Shown here: positions 1 to 8,647 of the stretch, one piece after another | Layout of the letters: each line of letters starts with the position of its first letter | How positions within the stretch are numbered: the stretch's first letter is position 1 | DNA from: a virus | Strand: one strand, 5' to 3' | IMG/VR virus record: IMGVR_UViG_3300008120_009640 | Location: 1-47,974 of that record | DNA length: 47,974 nt | Program-made: the position numbers and the translations under genes | Notes under the pieces: generated by a model | Databases searched by the model: none | What the model was told of the DNA's origin: nothing | The model's input: only the letters and a program-made list of their open reading frames with translations

Positions 1-776
1 CTGCTAAAGGTCAAAAAGCAGAATTTGAACTAGATAAATCAGCTCTAGCTGCAATAGTTTCTAATCTATATTTTCAAGATTCAGATAACTGGAAATCGGT
101 AGATATGGTTTTTGTAAGTAACCCAGGAAATCAGCGAAAAGTAATTAAGTTTGACGCAGCTCAGCTTAGTCCACTAGCTAGTTTCTACGCGTCAGCTAAA
201 GCCAGAGACGTATTTGAGATAAAAAAAATAGTCATTAACGATTTTGACGGCGGAAAGTTTACGATTCTTAGAGGCGAACTAATAGTAGCTGAATTTGATA
301 TTGATATGGGAGGACCTCTTCCCTATCAAACCCTAGATTTTACTCAAGGTGTTTTACCCGCTAACGTATCTCTTATATCTGGTGTAGCACCGATTTTATC
401 TAACGCTAGTGCTAAATTTCTAGAAAGTGGAGAACTTTTTGTAACAGAATCTGTGTTTGCTCCGTATTCTAACTATAAAGCAAGAATATACATAAAGAGT
501 GCAAATAAAACCTCTGGATTTCCTATCCTATACTTACAGAGCCTATATGGGTACGGCACAAACGTAATCTTTGAAATTCCTCCATTTTTCTATGGAGCGT
601 ATGATGCAAATAAGGACTTACAATTAAATGCAGGTGGTTACGTGGAATTTAATTTCCAAAGCGGATTTTTTTGGGGACAAAGTGCTCCACAAAATTGGTT
701 TAAAATTGTAGTTCAGAACTTATCTCTGGGTGCAGGTCAAATTGAAATAACAAAAATAGAAATTTTTGAAGCTTAA
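1..776 (+). CDS. Phage structural (tail-fibre or adhesin-like) protein, 5' end outside window
   Basis: The reading frame is already open at base 3 and runs to the TAA ending at 776, so the gene starts before the window. Its first visible residues (KGQKAEFELDKSALAA, then NLYFQDSDNWK) match the N-terminal part of the next gene (AQSASFTLDKSALAA, DLYFSDSVNWK). Both share a KFDAA...KARD(V/I)F..KKI(V/I)I.DFDGG core. This is therefore the first of two tandem paralogues. The C-terminal part is rich in G, S, N, Y and F and looks like a beta-sandwich. No catalytic motif is seen. Its place before the tail-fibre genes suggests a virion surface protein; the family is not recognised. Confidence 0.75.
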   Translation, partial: AKGQKAEFELDKSALAAIVSNLYFQDSDNWKSVDMVFVSNPGNQRKVIKFDAAQLSPLASFYASAKARDVFEIKKIVINDFDGGKFTILRGELIVAEFDIDMGGPLPYQTLDFTQGVLPANVSLISGVAPILSNASAKFLESGELFVTESVFAPYSNYKARIYIKSANKTSGFPILYLQSLYGYGTNVIFEIPPFFYGAYDANKDLQLNAGGYVEFNFQSGFFWGQSAPQNWFKIVVQNLSLGAGQIEITKIEIFEA

Positions 777-785
777 GGATAGCGT

Positions 786-1598
786 ATGCCTATAATAACT
801 AAACCAGCCACGATAGAAAAAGCCCAATCGGCCAGTTTTACCTTAGATAAGTCAGCACTAGCAGCAGTCACTTCAGTGCTAGCTGACCTTTACTTTTCAG
901 ACAGCGTCAACTGGAAAGAAGTGCTTATATACTACCAGTCAACAATTGACGGTCAAAAAGAAATACTAAAATTTGATGCTGCGCTAGCCTCTCCAACTAC
1001 TAACTTCTTGGTCTCTGATAAGGCTAGAGATATATTTAAAGTGAAAAAAATAATCATTAGAGACTTTGATGGCGGTTATTTTCAAGTAATTAGAAGCGAA
1101 TTAACGGCAGCCGAGTTTGATCCTGATTACGATGTTGATATGACACCAGGCGCTGCGTATCTTTGGCAACATATTTTTACACCAGTCAATAATGCAACAC
1201 TAAGTGGATTTGCACTTTCCGGAACTGGTCAAGAATTACCAGATGGAGTAAGCCTAGTCTATAATCAATCTACGAGTGCAAGTGGCTCTGTAGAATTCAA
1301 CACACTATTCCCAGAGATGCCTATAAACTCTAGTGCAAGTTTTACTGTTAGAGTTTATATGGAAGTGCTATCTGGTTCTTTTCAAGATGATGTTAGAATA
1401 GATATATTGAACCCGTACGGCGGAGCCAGCCATCCTATAGGAGGACATTGGGGATCAACTCTATCTGGTGGATTTTCAGAAATACTAATGCCAGCGATGG
1501 GACGCTTTGGATCATATAAAGATTTAACAATATCTGCTTTAAGTTGGAATGGCTCTTATAGTGTTAAAATAAGTAAAATTGAAATTTATCCAGTCTAG
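786..1598 (+). CDS. Phage structural protein, tandem paralogue of the preceding gene
   Basis: A 270-residue protein starting 9 nt after the previous stop, with a weak AAGGATAG ribosome site. Residues 1-115 align with the preceding protein through the SALAA, NWK, KFDAA, KARDIF and RDFDGG blocks. The C-terminal half diverges: PGAAYLWQHIFTP, then G/S/N-rich beta-like sequence. A conserved N-terminal part with a variable C-terminal part is typical of virion attachment proteins, where the first half docks to the particle and the second binds a ligand. That role is inferred; no known domain was recognised. Confidence 0.75.
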   Translation: MPIITKPATIEKAQSASFTLDKSALAAVTSVLADLYFSDSVNWKEVLIYYQSTIDGQKEILKFDAALASPTTNFLVSDKARDIFKVKKIIIRDFDGGYFQVIRSELTAAEFDPDYDVDMTPGAAYLWQHIFTPVNNATLSGFALSGTGQELPDGVSLVYNQSTSASGSVEFNTLFPEMPINSSASFTVRVYMEVLSGSFQDDVRIDILNPYGGASHPIGGHWGSTLSGGFSEILMPAMGRFGSYKDLTISALSWNGSYSVKISKIEIYPV

Positions 1599-1666
1599 GT
1601 ATTTATATAGTTTTATTAACGTTGTGACGCTGATCTAATAGCAGCGACTTATCAAAAGGAGACGAT

Positions 1667-1976
1667 ATGGCACAACATAAAGCAAGTTTAGAAAGAGTGA
1701 TGAGAGCATCACTCAAACACATTAGCAGACGCTATTACTACTATCGATGCTATCATCGAAGCTGACTCACTCAGTGTCGAAGCTGAAGATAAGTCTTTAG
1801 TAGGTCAGCATAAGCAAGGACTGCTAGCTGTATGTCGTCAGGGTATGGCTTCTAAGTCACTTGGTAAGCAAGTAGCTGATATGGTGAGCAAAGCTGAACA
1901 AGCTATCGATTTACTAATCGCAGCATATCCGCTAGACGCAGACCTTGTTGCAATCAAGGCTATCCTTGAGTCATAG
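1667..1976 (+). pseudogene. Small alpha-helical protein gene interrupted by a +1 frameshift
   Basis: A strong ribosome site (AAAAGGAGA) precedes ATG 1667, which opens as MAQHKASLERVMRASLK and meets TGA after about 33 codons. From about 1716 the +1 frame is open to TAG 1974-1976 and reads as a coherent, Ala- and acid-rich helical protein (TLADAITTIDAIIEADSLSVEAEDK and on, ending LVAIKAILES). Skipping one base near 1718 joins the halves into about 102 residues. It could be a decayed gene, a sequence error or programmed +1 frameshifting; the intact second half argues against long decay. It lies between virion genes, so a structural role is possible. Family unknown. Confidence 0.6.
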
Positions 1977-1984
1977 GGCAACTT

Positions 1985-2176
1985 ATGAGTATAAAGTTTT
2001 TAAATATGTCTAATTTACTAGAGAGGTTGTTAAATGGCACGCAAAAAGAAAATGGCGCCAAAGCAGTCGATGATGCAGAAACTAATGATGAAAATCAAAG
2101 AGATGATGCAGAAAGCGATGAGCATGATGTCACGGAAAAAGTAGTCAAGAAGAAGAAAATTAAAAAGAGACTATAA
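1985..2176 (+). CDS. Hypothetical 63-residue protein with acidic middle and lysine-rich tail
   Basis: ATG 1985 follows the previous stop by 8 nt with a weak AGGG site. The product has a short hydrophobic start, an Asp/Glu-rich middle (residues about 28-49) and a VVKKKKIKKRL end. The acidic stretch arises from GATGAT runs that read as Met-Met in the +1 frame, where a second small reading frame (2034-2144) with a better ribosome site sits. Only one of the two may be the real gene. No family recognised. Confidence 0.4.
   Translation: MSIKFLNMSNLLERLLNGTQKENGAKAVDDAETNDENQRDDAESDEHDVTEKVVKKKKIKKRL
2034..2144 (+). CDS. Alternative 36-residue Met/Lys-rich peptide overlapping the previous frame
   Basis: ATG 2034 has GAGAGG about 7 nt upstream, better than the site for the overlapping frame. 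The peptide begins MARKKKMAPKQSMMQK and continues MMKIKEMMQKAMSMMSRKK: a strongly basic, methionine-rich amphipathic helix. The coding DNA contains the near-repeat GATGATGCAGAA twice. Such a peptide could bind membrane or nucleic acid, but nothing here proves it is expressed. It competes with the 63-residue frame over the same bases. Confidence 0.4.
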   Translation: MARKKKMAPKQSMMQKLMMKIKEMMQKAMSMMSRKK

Positions 2177-2182
2177 GGGAAT

Positions 2183-2206
2183 GAGGTCCTAGGACCTCTT
2201 TCTTTA
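2183..2206 (+). terminator. Possible hairpin terminator before the fibre gene
   Basis: A perfect 16-base palindrome (GAGGTCCTAGGACCTC) can form a 6-bp stem with a CTAG loop and is followed by TTTCTTT. It sits between a small gene and the ribosome site of the long fibre gene. The stem is short, so it may be only partly effective. Confidence 0.45.
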
Positions 2207-2216
2207 CAGGAGAAAC

Positions 2217-4379
2217 ATGGCTAACGTAAAAATAAGTGAACTAACAGAGACCACATCTATCGGCGCAAATGACATTCTGCCCGTAGTAGACATAGCAAAT
2301 ACACAAACAAAAAAGATAAAAGTTAGCAGTTTGGCAGCTAATGGTCCTATCAAAGATGCCTTAGACAATAAAGTTAGTAAGACTGGCGATACGATGTCAG
2401 GTACACTTACCGTAAATCCTGTTTCAGGAAATGCAGCGGAATTTCTTGACTTAAATATAGGAGTTCCTTCTTGGGGTCCTAATTACCTTGCTGTCGTGAT
2501 GGAAGACGGTAGTCCAAAGCAATTCTATGCAGGATCAGGAGATCAACTAGGAGCCTTTGCTGGAACCGCTTCTAAAAGAGTCGTTCTTGCTTCAGGTTTT
2601 ACATCTGGAGCTAATTCTGGACTAGTACAGGTTGGTTCAGGCGACGCGCAAGTAAGTGGAAACTCTGGAATGGTGGATATTTTTTCTGGCCCTGCTACTG
2701 GAGGAGTTTCCGGAGCTGCTAGATTGCTATCTGGAACCGGAGGTTCAAGCTCTGGAGCTGCGATTGTACGTACTGGAGCCGCACAAAGCACTGGCCCTAT
2801 TGAGCTTGTTTCAGGTAACGCGTCTGCTGGCAACTCTGGCAACATCCTATTATATACAGGTACTGCTACAGGAACTAGGGGTAGTGTTTTAACTAATACT
2901 GAAATGAACTTTCAGACATTAGGTAAAATAACAAACTTAATAAACGGTACAAGTGCACAAGATGCAGTCACTGTTTCTCAGCTATCTCAAAAACAAGACC
3001 TACTAGTTTCTGCGACCAACATAAAGACTATAAACGGATCTTCTATCCTAGGATCAGGTGATCTAGTTATTAGTGGAGGTGGTGGGGCTGACGCTACAAC
3101 TACTACAAAAGGTATCATACAATTAAGCGGTGATTTAAGCGGAACCGCAGATTCGCCTAGTGTGCCAGGATTAGCTACACTTCAATCTGAGTTAGTCGTG
3201 CTTGAATCAGATATAGCCTTAAAACAAGACCTACTAGTTTCTGCGACCAACATAAAGACTATAAACGGATCTTCTATCCTAGGATCAGGTGATCTAGTTA
3301 TTAGTGGAGGTGGTGGGGCTGTAACCTCTGTAAATACACAAACTGGAGACGTAGTATTAACTAAGTCAGATATAGGCTTATCAGATGTAGATAATACTAG
3401 TGATGCAGATAAGCCAGTTAGTACAGCTACCCAGACAGCGCTAGATTTAAAGGCAGATAGCTCTGCGCTAGCTTTAAAACAAGACCTACTAGTTTCTGCG
3501 ACCAACATAAAGACTATAAACGGATCTTCTATCCTAGGATCAGGTGATCTAGTTATTAGTGGAGGTGGTGGAGCTGTAACCTCTGTAAATACACAAACTG
3601 GAGACGTAGTATTAACTAAGTCAGATATAGGCTTATCAGATGTAGATAATGTAAGCGCAGCAAATCTAAGAGATAGGGCAACTCATACTGGTGCGCAGCT
3701 AGCTTCTACTATATCTGATTTTACGACTGCAGTTCAAGCAGTAACAATAGACGCTTCAAAAATTGGCTCAGGCCTAGTATCAAATGCAGAATTTGATTAT
3801 CTTAATGGGGTAACTTCAGCAATTCAGACTCAACTGGATACAAAACAAGCTACCATAACGGCTGGCACGACTTCTCAATATTGGCGCGGCGATAAAACTT
3901 TTCAAACGCTAAACGCTACAGCAGTCACTAACACACCTTCTGGTACTATATCGTCTACAACAGTACAAGCTGCAATTAATGAATTAAATACGGAAAAGCA
4001 AGCCACTCTCGTTTCTGCGACAAACATAAAGACCATAAATGGTTCTTCTATACTAGGATCAGGTAATTTAGTTGTTGGATCAGCCTACTCTGCTTCTTTA
4101 ATTTCTGCCCTGGACATTGACTGGAGTTTATCAGAGATATTCTATAGAGACATCTCACTAAGTTCCACTTTCACTTTCTCTAATTTAGTTGAAGGAAAGT
4201 GTATCTCTATAATTTTAACAAATACTTCTGGTTTGACCCTTACGGTATCTTTTCCTTCTGGTATATACAAAGAAGCCGGCACATTACAAATTGCAGCAAA
4301 TTCTGCTGCAGTGTATACTTTTATTAGGGCAAATAGTAAAACTTATTTGTCATCAGTAACTGGTCTTTCTAACGTTTAA
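2217..4379 (+). CDS. Repeat-containing phage tail-fibre protein
   Basis: A 720-residue virion protein with ribosome site AGGAGAAAC. It opens with ISELTETTSIGANDILPVVD, a start common in phage fibre proteins. A Gly/Ser-rich section (about 110-235) follows, then three copies of a KQDLLVSATNIKTINGSS block ending in GGGGA and a degenerate fourth copy near the end (about 595-620). Between them are two copies of VTSVNTQTGDVVLTKSDIGL. Such blocks form the beta-rich shaft of trimeric fibres. The last 85 residues are unique and probably form the distal tip. It stands between other surface-protein genes on the same strand. Receptor binding is inferred from family resemblance, not from any visible active site. 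Confidence 0.85.
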   Translation: MANVKISELTETTSIGANDILPVVDIANTQTKKIKVSSLAANGPIKDALDNKVSKTGDTMSGTLTVNPVSGNAAEFLDLNIGVPSWGPNYLAVVMEDGSPKQFYAGSGDQLGAFAGTASKRVVLASGFTSGANSGLVQVGSGDAQVSGNSGMVDIFSGPATGGVSGAARLLSGTGGSSSGAAIVRTGAAQSTGPIELVSGNASAGNSGNILLYTGTATGTRGSVLTNTEMNFQTLGKITNLINGTSAQDAVTVSQLSQKQDLLVSATNIKTINGSSILGSGDLVISGGGGADATTTTKGIIQLSGDLSGTADSPSVPGLATLQSELVVLESDIALKQDLLVSATNIKTINGSSILGSGDLVISGGGGAVTSVNTQTGDVVLTKSDIGLSDVDNTSDADKPVSTATQTALDLKADSSALALKQDLLVSATNIKTINGSSILGSGDLVISGGGGAVTSVNTQTGDVVLTKSDIGLSDVDNVSAANLRDRATHTGAQLASTISDFTTAVQAVTIDASKIGSGLVSNAEFDYLNGVTSAIQTQLDTKQATITAGTTSQYWRGDKTFQTLNATAVTNTPSGTISSTTVQAAINELNTEKQATLVSATNIKTINGSSILGSGNLVVGSAYSASLISALDIDWSLSEIFYRDISLSSTFTFSNLVEGKCISIILTNTSGLTLTVSFPSGIYKEAGTLQIAANSAAVYTFIRANSKTYLSSVTGLSNV
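2991..3650 (+). repeat. Long direct DNA repeats inside the fibre gene
   Basis: A 99-bp unit occurs at 2991-3089, 3222-3320 and 3477-3575 with almost no base changes. The second and third copies continue into a shared stretch to about 3395 and 3650, making two near-identical units of about 174 bp, 255 bp apart. A diverged partial copy lies at about 4009-4075. Identity at the DNA level implies recent duplication or ongoing homogenisation, and predicts copy-number change by recombination. Confidence 0.9.
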
Positions 4380-4393
4380 TTATGGAGAGCTAG

Positions 4394-6781
4394 ATGTCGT
4401 CCAAACCTTTTTCTTTTTTAAAAAAAAGAACAACTACCATTTTAAACAAATTACAAAATGCAGAATATAGGGGACTATACGGACCTACACTAGAAATACA
4501 AGACATATTGATTTTACCAGATGATTCAATTATTGTTGTTGGCTCATTTATCGGCTTCGTTGATCCTAACGGTATTAATTATTATTGTGGTAATATTGTC
4601 AAATTTTTAGCGGATGGTAGCATAGACACTACATTTCAAAATAACGCAGGTTTAGGATTTAATGGTAATACTAATACAATAGCTACTGACGGAACTAGCC
4701 TATATGTAGGTGGAGGTTTTACTCAATTTGGTAATACTGCTAATAATGCCAAATATATAGCTAAATTAAGCACATCAGGTGTATTTGATACAGCGTTTAG
4801 CGACAACCTAGATTTAGTATCTGGAACTAAATCATTTGCAACTTCTGGTTTTAACAGTGCTGTTAACACAATAGCCATTGATGTAACTAGCCTATATGTA
4901 GGCGGACAATTCACTCAATTTAAAAATACTGCCAATAATGCTAATCGCATAGCTAAATTAAGCACATCAGGCGTATTTGATACAGCATTTAGCGACAACC
5001 TAGATGTAGTACCTGGAACAAAAGCCACAACTTCTGGTTTTAATAATAGGGTTTACACAATAGCCATTGATGTAACTAGCCTATATGTGGGCGGAGAGTT
5101 TACTCAATTTAAAAATATTGCTAATGCTAGAAAGATAGCTAAATTAAGCACATCAGGCGTATTTGATACGGTTTTCGGTAATAATGTAACCAGCTCCTCT
5201 TTTGGGAATGGCGATGTCTATGCAATAGTCATTGATGGAACTAGCCTATATGTAGGTGGACGTATATACGACTTTAATGCTACCAATAACGCTAGAGGTG
5301 TAGCTAAATTAAGCACATCAGGCGTATTTGATACAGCTTTTAGCAATAACCTAGATGTAGTGTCTGGAGTAAAAGCCACAACTTCTGGTTTTAGCCCTAC
5401 TTCACTAACAGGAACTGTTGGTTCTTGCACTGTAAGATGTGTGGCTATAAAAGGAACAGACCTATATGTAGGTGGAGATATGCTTGCATTTAAAAATTCT
5501 GCGTGCTTAGGTTTTGCAAAGTTAAACACTTCTGGCGTATTTCAAAATCTTATACAAAATAAATACGGATCCGGTAATGCAGATTCATGTGCCGTAGACG
5601 CTAATGGTAATATCTATATAGGAACTGTTACTTACAACGGAACTAGAACTCAATCAATATGTAAAATTTTACCAAACGGCACCTTAGATACTGCATTTCA
5701 AAATAATATAGGCATAGGATTTAATGGCAGGGTTCTCACAATAGTCATTGACGGAACTAGCCTATATGTAGGCGGACAATTCACTCAATTTGGTAATACT
5801 GCTAATAACGCAAGATACATAGCTAAATTAAGCACATCAGGCGTATTTGATACAGCTTTTAGCAACAACCTAGATGTAGTGTCTGGAACAAAAGCCACAA
5901 CTTCTGGTTTTAATAATTATGTTGGGGCAATAGCCATTGATGGAACTAGTCTATATGTAGGCGGACAATTCACTCAATTTAAAAATACCGCTAATAATGC
6001 TAATCGCATAGCTAAATTAAGCACATCAGGCGTATTTGATACAGCGTTTAGTGATAATCTAGACGTAGTATCTGGAGTAAAAGCCACAACTTCTGGGTTT
6101 AATAGTATCGTTTACACAATGGCTATTAATGGAACTAGCCTATATGTAGGTGGAGGTTTTACTCAATTTGGTAATACTGCTAATAATGCCAAATATATAG
6201 CTAAATTAAGCACATCAGGCGTATTTGATACAGCGTTTAGCGACAACCTAGATGTAGTGCCTGGAACAAAGGCCGCAACTTCTGGATTTAATAATGCCGT
6301 TTATACAATGGCTATTGATGGAACTAGTCTATATGTTGCTGGATTTTTTACTCAATTTAAAAATACCGCTAATAATGCCAAATATATAGCTAAATTAAGC
6401 ACATCAGGCGTATTCGATACAGCGTTTAGCGATAATCTAGACGTAGTATCTGGAGTAAAAGCCACAACTTCTGGGTTTAATAGCTCTGTTTGGGGTATTG
6501 CAATTGTCGGTACTATTTTGTATGTTGCTGGATTTTTTACTCAATTTAAAAATACTGCCAATAATGCTAATCACATAGCTAAATTAAGCACATCAGGTGT
6601 ATTTGATACAGCGTTTAGCGACAACCTAGATGTAGTACCTGGAACAAAAGCCACAACTTCTGGATCTCAGAATTCATTGACTGGAATAAAATACAGCTCA
6701 GTTTACGGTAGCTTAATTATTTTTTCTGATGGACTAATACTCTTCAATCAGTTACCTTATTCAGGCGTTATGATAATATAG
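4394..6781 (+). CDS. Delta-60-repeat beta-propeller-like surface protein
   Basis: A 795-residue protein made mostly of about a dozen repeats with the core GTSLYVGGQFTQF, then IAKLSTSGVFDTAF, about 63 residues per long unit. This matches the delta-60 (DUF5122) pattern of a VGG.F strand followed by an (I/L)A(K/R)L...G..D..F strand, which is expected to build beta-propellers. The N-terminal 25 residues are basic and the last 40 are unique. As the last gene of the + strand virion block it is most likely a fibre tip or adhesin. Two central repeats (about 355-430) are divergent and carry several Cys. The function is inferred from fold and position. Confidence 0.75.
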   Translation: MSSKPFSFLKKRTTTILNKLQNAEYRGLYGPTLEIQDILILPDDSIIVVGSFIGFVDPNGINYYCGNIVKFLADGSIDTTFQNNAGLGFNGNTNTIATDGTSLYVGGGFTQFGNTANNAKYIAKLSTSGVFDTAFSDNLDLVSGTKSFATSGFNSAVNTIAIDVTSLYVGGQFTQFKNTANNANRIAKLSTSGVFDTAFSDNLDVVPGTKATTSGFNNRVYTIAIDVTSLYVGGEFTQFKNIANARKIAKLSTSGVFDTVFGNNVTSSSFGNGDVYAIVIDGTSLYVGGRIYDFNATNNARGVAKLSTSGVFDTAFSNNLDVVSGVKATTSGFSPTSLTGTVGSCTVRCVAIKGTDLYVGGDMLAFKNSACLGFAKLNTSGVFQNLIQNKYGSGNADSCAVDANGNIYIGTVTYNGTRTQSICKILPNGTLDTAFQNNIGIGFNGRVLTIVIDGTSLYVGGQFTQFGNTANNARYIAKLSTSGVFDTAFSNNLDVVSGTKATTSGFNNYVGAIAIDGTSLYVGGQFTQFKNTANNANRIAKLSTSGVFDTAFSDNLDVVSGVKATTSGFNSIVYTMAINGTSLYVGGGFTQFGNTANNAKYIAKLSTSGVFDTAFSDNLDVVPGTKAATSGFNNAVYTMAIDGTSLYVAGFFTQFKNTANNAKYIAKLSTSGVFDTAFSDNLDVVSGVKATTSGFNSSVWGIAIVGTILYVAGFFTQFKNTANNANHIAKLSTSGVFDTAFSDNLDVVPGTKATTSGSQNSLTGIKYSSVYGSLIIFSDGLILFNQLPYSGVMII
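4680..6670 (+). repeat. Tandem repeat array encoding the delta-60 units
   Basis: Units of about 189 bp recur, each carrying close copies of GGAACTAGCCTATATGTAGG and TAAATTAAGCACATCAGG. Long stretches are identical between units, for example around 4740-4830, 6180-6270 and 6590-6660. The array invites slippage or recombination that would change propeller length. Confidence 0.85.
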
Positions 6782-6802
6782 TAAATTTAAAAAAATATAT
6801 AA

Positions 6803-7597
6803 TCAAAACTTAAACAGTCTTCGTGTTATTAGTACCGATATCATCAGTAAGATAACCCTAAATGCTGCCTTGCCATAGATCTTGTATTGTAATAGTTTTG
6901 AAACTTCTCGAGTGCCGCTCTCGCTCTGCTTCTCTTTCAACTCTTGCACCTGCTTCTCGAGCTCATCGCGCTTCTTGATACCTTGAGTCATTCGCCATTT
7001 CCAGTCAATAGACTTATAGTAGTCGATCTCTTTGTTTATTGAATCTATTTGTTTCTCTAGACGCGCGATACGATCTGCAAGATTGTCAATCTGATCAATA
7101 TCTCGCGTGCCCTTCAACGTGATCTCGGAAGTAATCACAAACAACATAAGGGCAAAAATCGATGCTCTAAGAATGCCTACAAACCATTTCTGAATACCTG
7201 GATCTGCTCTGTAGCCAGATAAGAATATGAAGCAAACCTCTGTCAGTATGGCCTGAAGCCAGGTCTTTGCTGTAATCTCGCCTTCGCCATAGAAAGGCAA
7301 GGCTTCACTCACCAGAAATCCCGTGATTGTACTTAGCAATATGAAATATGATATGAATTGAAATGAAAATTTACTCAGAATCTTATTAACCTGACGCTTA
7401 AATTTAGCTTTGCGCCAGCGTTCAAGTTCGGCTGGAGTTAAGAGTGTATATACATCTATGGGATCATCTTTGAGAACTATTCTAACTAGTTGATTTATCT
7501 CGTCTAGAAAAGATAGACTCACCTCGTCTTCGTCTTCGGTGACAGAGACAAAGCCCTTGCGTATCTTTTCGGCCTGCTTCTCTAGGTCTTCATTCAT
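6803..7597 (-). CDS. Membrane protein with central coiled coil
   Basis: A 264-residue protein. Hydrophobic spans lie at roughly residues 77-95, 108-125 and 138-157, followed by a long charged coiled coil (about 165-225, with IARLEKQIDSINKEIDYYK) and a C-terminal hydrophobic span (RVILLMISVLITRRL). It has no signal peptide. It converges on the virion operon with about 20 bp between stops. TATAAT lies 6 nt before the ATG and there is no Shine-Dalgarno, suggesting a leaderless mRNA. It might be an envelope-active or superinfection-related factor, but no family was recognised. Confidence 0.7.
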   Translation of the reverse strand: MNEDLEKQAEKIRKGFVSVTEDEDEVSLSFLDEINQLVRIVLKDDPIDVYTLLTPAELERWRKAKFKRQVNKILSKFSFQFISYFILLSTITGFLVSEALPFYGEGEITAKTWLQAILTEVCFIFLSGYRADPGIQKWFVGILRASIFALMLFVITSEITLKGTRDIDQIDNLADRIARLEKQIDSINKEIDYYKSIDWKWRMTQGIKKRDELEKQVQELKEKQSESGTREVSKLLQYKIYGKAAFRVILLMISVLITRRLFKF

Positions 7598-7603
7598 TTA
7601 ACT

Positions 7604-7609
7604 ATTATA
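7604..7609 (-). promoter_or_regulatory. TATAAT -10 element abutting an ATG
   Basis: On the minus strand the sequence reads CGGTATAATAGTTAAATG. The perfect -10 hexamer ends 6 nt before the start codon at 7597, so transcription would begin at or next to the A of ATG. No clear -35 box is seen. Confidence 0.55.
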
Positions 7610-7655
7610 CCGAGCTTAACTAGCAGCCAATACATTTCAGTTCTATGCAGACCTT

Positions 7656-8075
7656 TTACGAATAGCGCGACTCTATCCATACGAACATCTCCTGTATCTT
7701 AGCTTCAGAGGCCGCTCTGTCGTTCCAGAATCTACATAGACCACTTGGATGAGGCAGAGCAAAGTGCTCTATATCAGCTAGACCTAAACCGTAAGAAGCC
7801 TGTTTTCCAAGAGTGATTATTTTCGTATCGAAGATTCCGTGAAATTTTTGCTTGATATTGACTAGTTCTAGCTTGATAACCTTATTACTAAGTGGCTTGT
7901 TGCCTTCTGTTTTATAGTCAACTAGATTTATATAGGTCAACTCATAGTCACTGCCATTGAATAGCTTATCTATAAACTGTCGTGATTTTGTAGTTGGGTG
8001 AAAAGGTGAACAGTCGGGTGACGCAGAGCTAGGATTACTGCCTACTATTATCAATTGCTTTTTGATCAAACTCAT
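7656..8075 (-). CDS. Uracil-DNA-glycosylase-superfamily-like protein
   Basis: A 139-residue protein opening with KQLIIVGSNPSSASP, a beta strand and loop like the GxNPS motif of the uracil-DNA glycosylase superfamily. A central KIITLGKQASYGL strand and a C-terminal LPHPSGLCRFWN follow; HPSG matches the second catalytic motif (HPSxxxR). It is short for the superfamily (usually 160-220). It would excise uracil or a related base from DNA and lies downstream of the dCMP deaminase. The motif match is by eye, and activity on uracil is uncertain. Confidence 0.5.
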   Translation of the reverse strand: MSLIKKQLIIVGSNPSSASPDCSPFHPTTKSRQFIDKLFNGSDYELTYINLVDYKTEGNKPLSNKVIKLELVNIKQKFHGIFDTKIITLGKQASYGLGLADIEHFALPHPSGLCRFWNDRAASEAKIQEMFVWIESRYS

Positions 8076-8203
8076 ATGAATATCTTTTTATTTTAGTCAG
8101 TGTACTGTTCATTTCGTAGTAATCTATGACTTTTAATTTAGCAAAAACAATCAACAACCTAAATGTGTTATTTCTAGTCGTTCCAAAGATGTGCTCATAG
8201 CTA

Positions 8204-8647
8204 TCAAAGTTTGTAGCTGAGTTTGTAGAAGCCTTCCGGCGTGGTCTCTTGTTCAATCCTAAGATCCTTCATGTTTATGTTATGATCTCTGTACAGATCT
8301 CTACATACAACCTGCGTTATTCCAGCCTGCCACATTAGTCTAAGGCATTTCTGGCAGGGACTAAGTGTTATAACTAGAGTGCAGTTATCTATGCAGATGC
8401 CAGACTTAGCGCAGTGCGAGATAAGATTATCCTCAGCATGAATCATATACTCGTATTTTTCAGGTCGAGTCTTGGGCAGTAGATGATCTGGTGCACCGCG
8501 AACGAAGCCATTATGCGCAGTTGCCACCACCATGCCGGTATCGTTCTTAATAAGAATAGCACCAACCTTAGTTTCAGCATCATGTGATCTAGCTGACACT
8601 GCTACGGCCATGCTCATCCAGTATTCTAGCTTACTTGGTCGCGTCAT
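8204..8647 (-). CDS. Deoxycytidylate (dCMP) deaminase
   Basis: A 147-residue zinc enzyme converting dCMP to dUMP, the precursor of dTMP. The zinc site is intact: His70-Ala-Glu72 (HAE) and Cys98/Cys101 in SPCQKC. The start (SKLEYWMSMAVAVSARSHD) and the KVGAILIKNDTG strand are typical of the ComEB/phage T4 Cd family. Its ATG overlaps the stop of the upstream gene as ATGA, implying coupled translation. With ThyX (30146-30850) and ribonucleotide reductase it forms a thymidylate supply route. Confidence 0.92.
   Translation of the reverse strand: MTRPSKLEYWMSMAVAVSARSHDAETKVGAILIKNDTGMVVATAHNGFVRGAPDHLLPKTRPEKYEYMIHAEDNLISHCAKSGICIDNCTLVITLSPCQKCLRLMWQAGITQVVCRDLYRDHNINMKDLRIEQETTPEGFYKLSYKL

Noticed and set aside
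2543-2845. Long open frames opposite the fibre genes (also around 3182, 4723 and 5218)
   Set aside because: They are shadows of the repeat-rich coding strand, with no ribosome sites and proline/alanine-biased products.
4680-6670. CRISPR-like repeat array
   Set aside because: The repeats are in-frame protein repeats with no unique spacers of equal size.
8035-8256. A minus-strand open frame of 73 codons between dCMP deaminase and the UDG-like gene
   Set aside because: It starts at TTG without a ribosome site and overlaps both neighbours by 40-50 bp. No better internal start was found, so the interval 8076-8203 is left without a gene.
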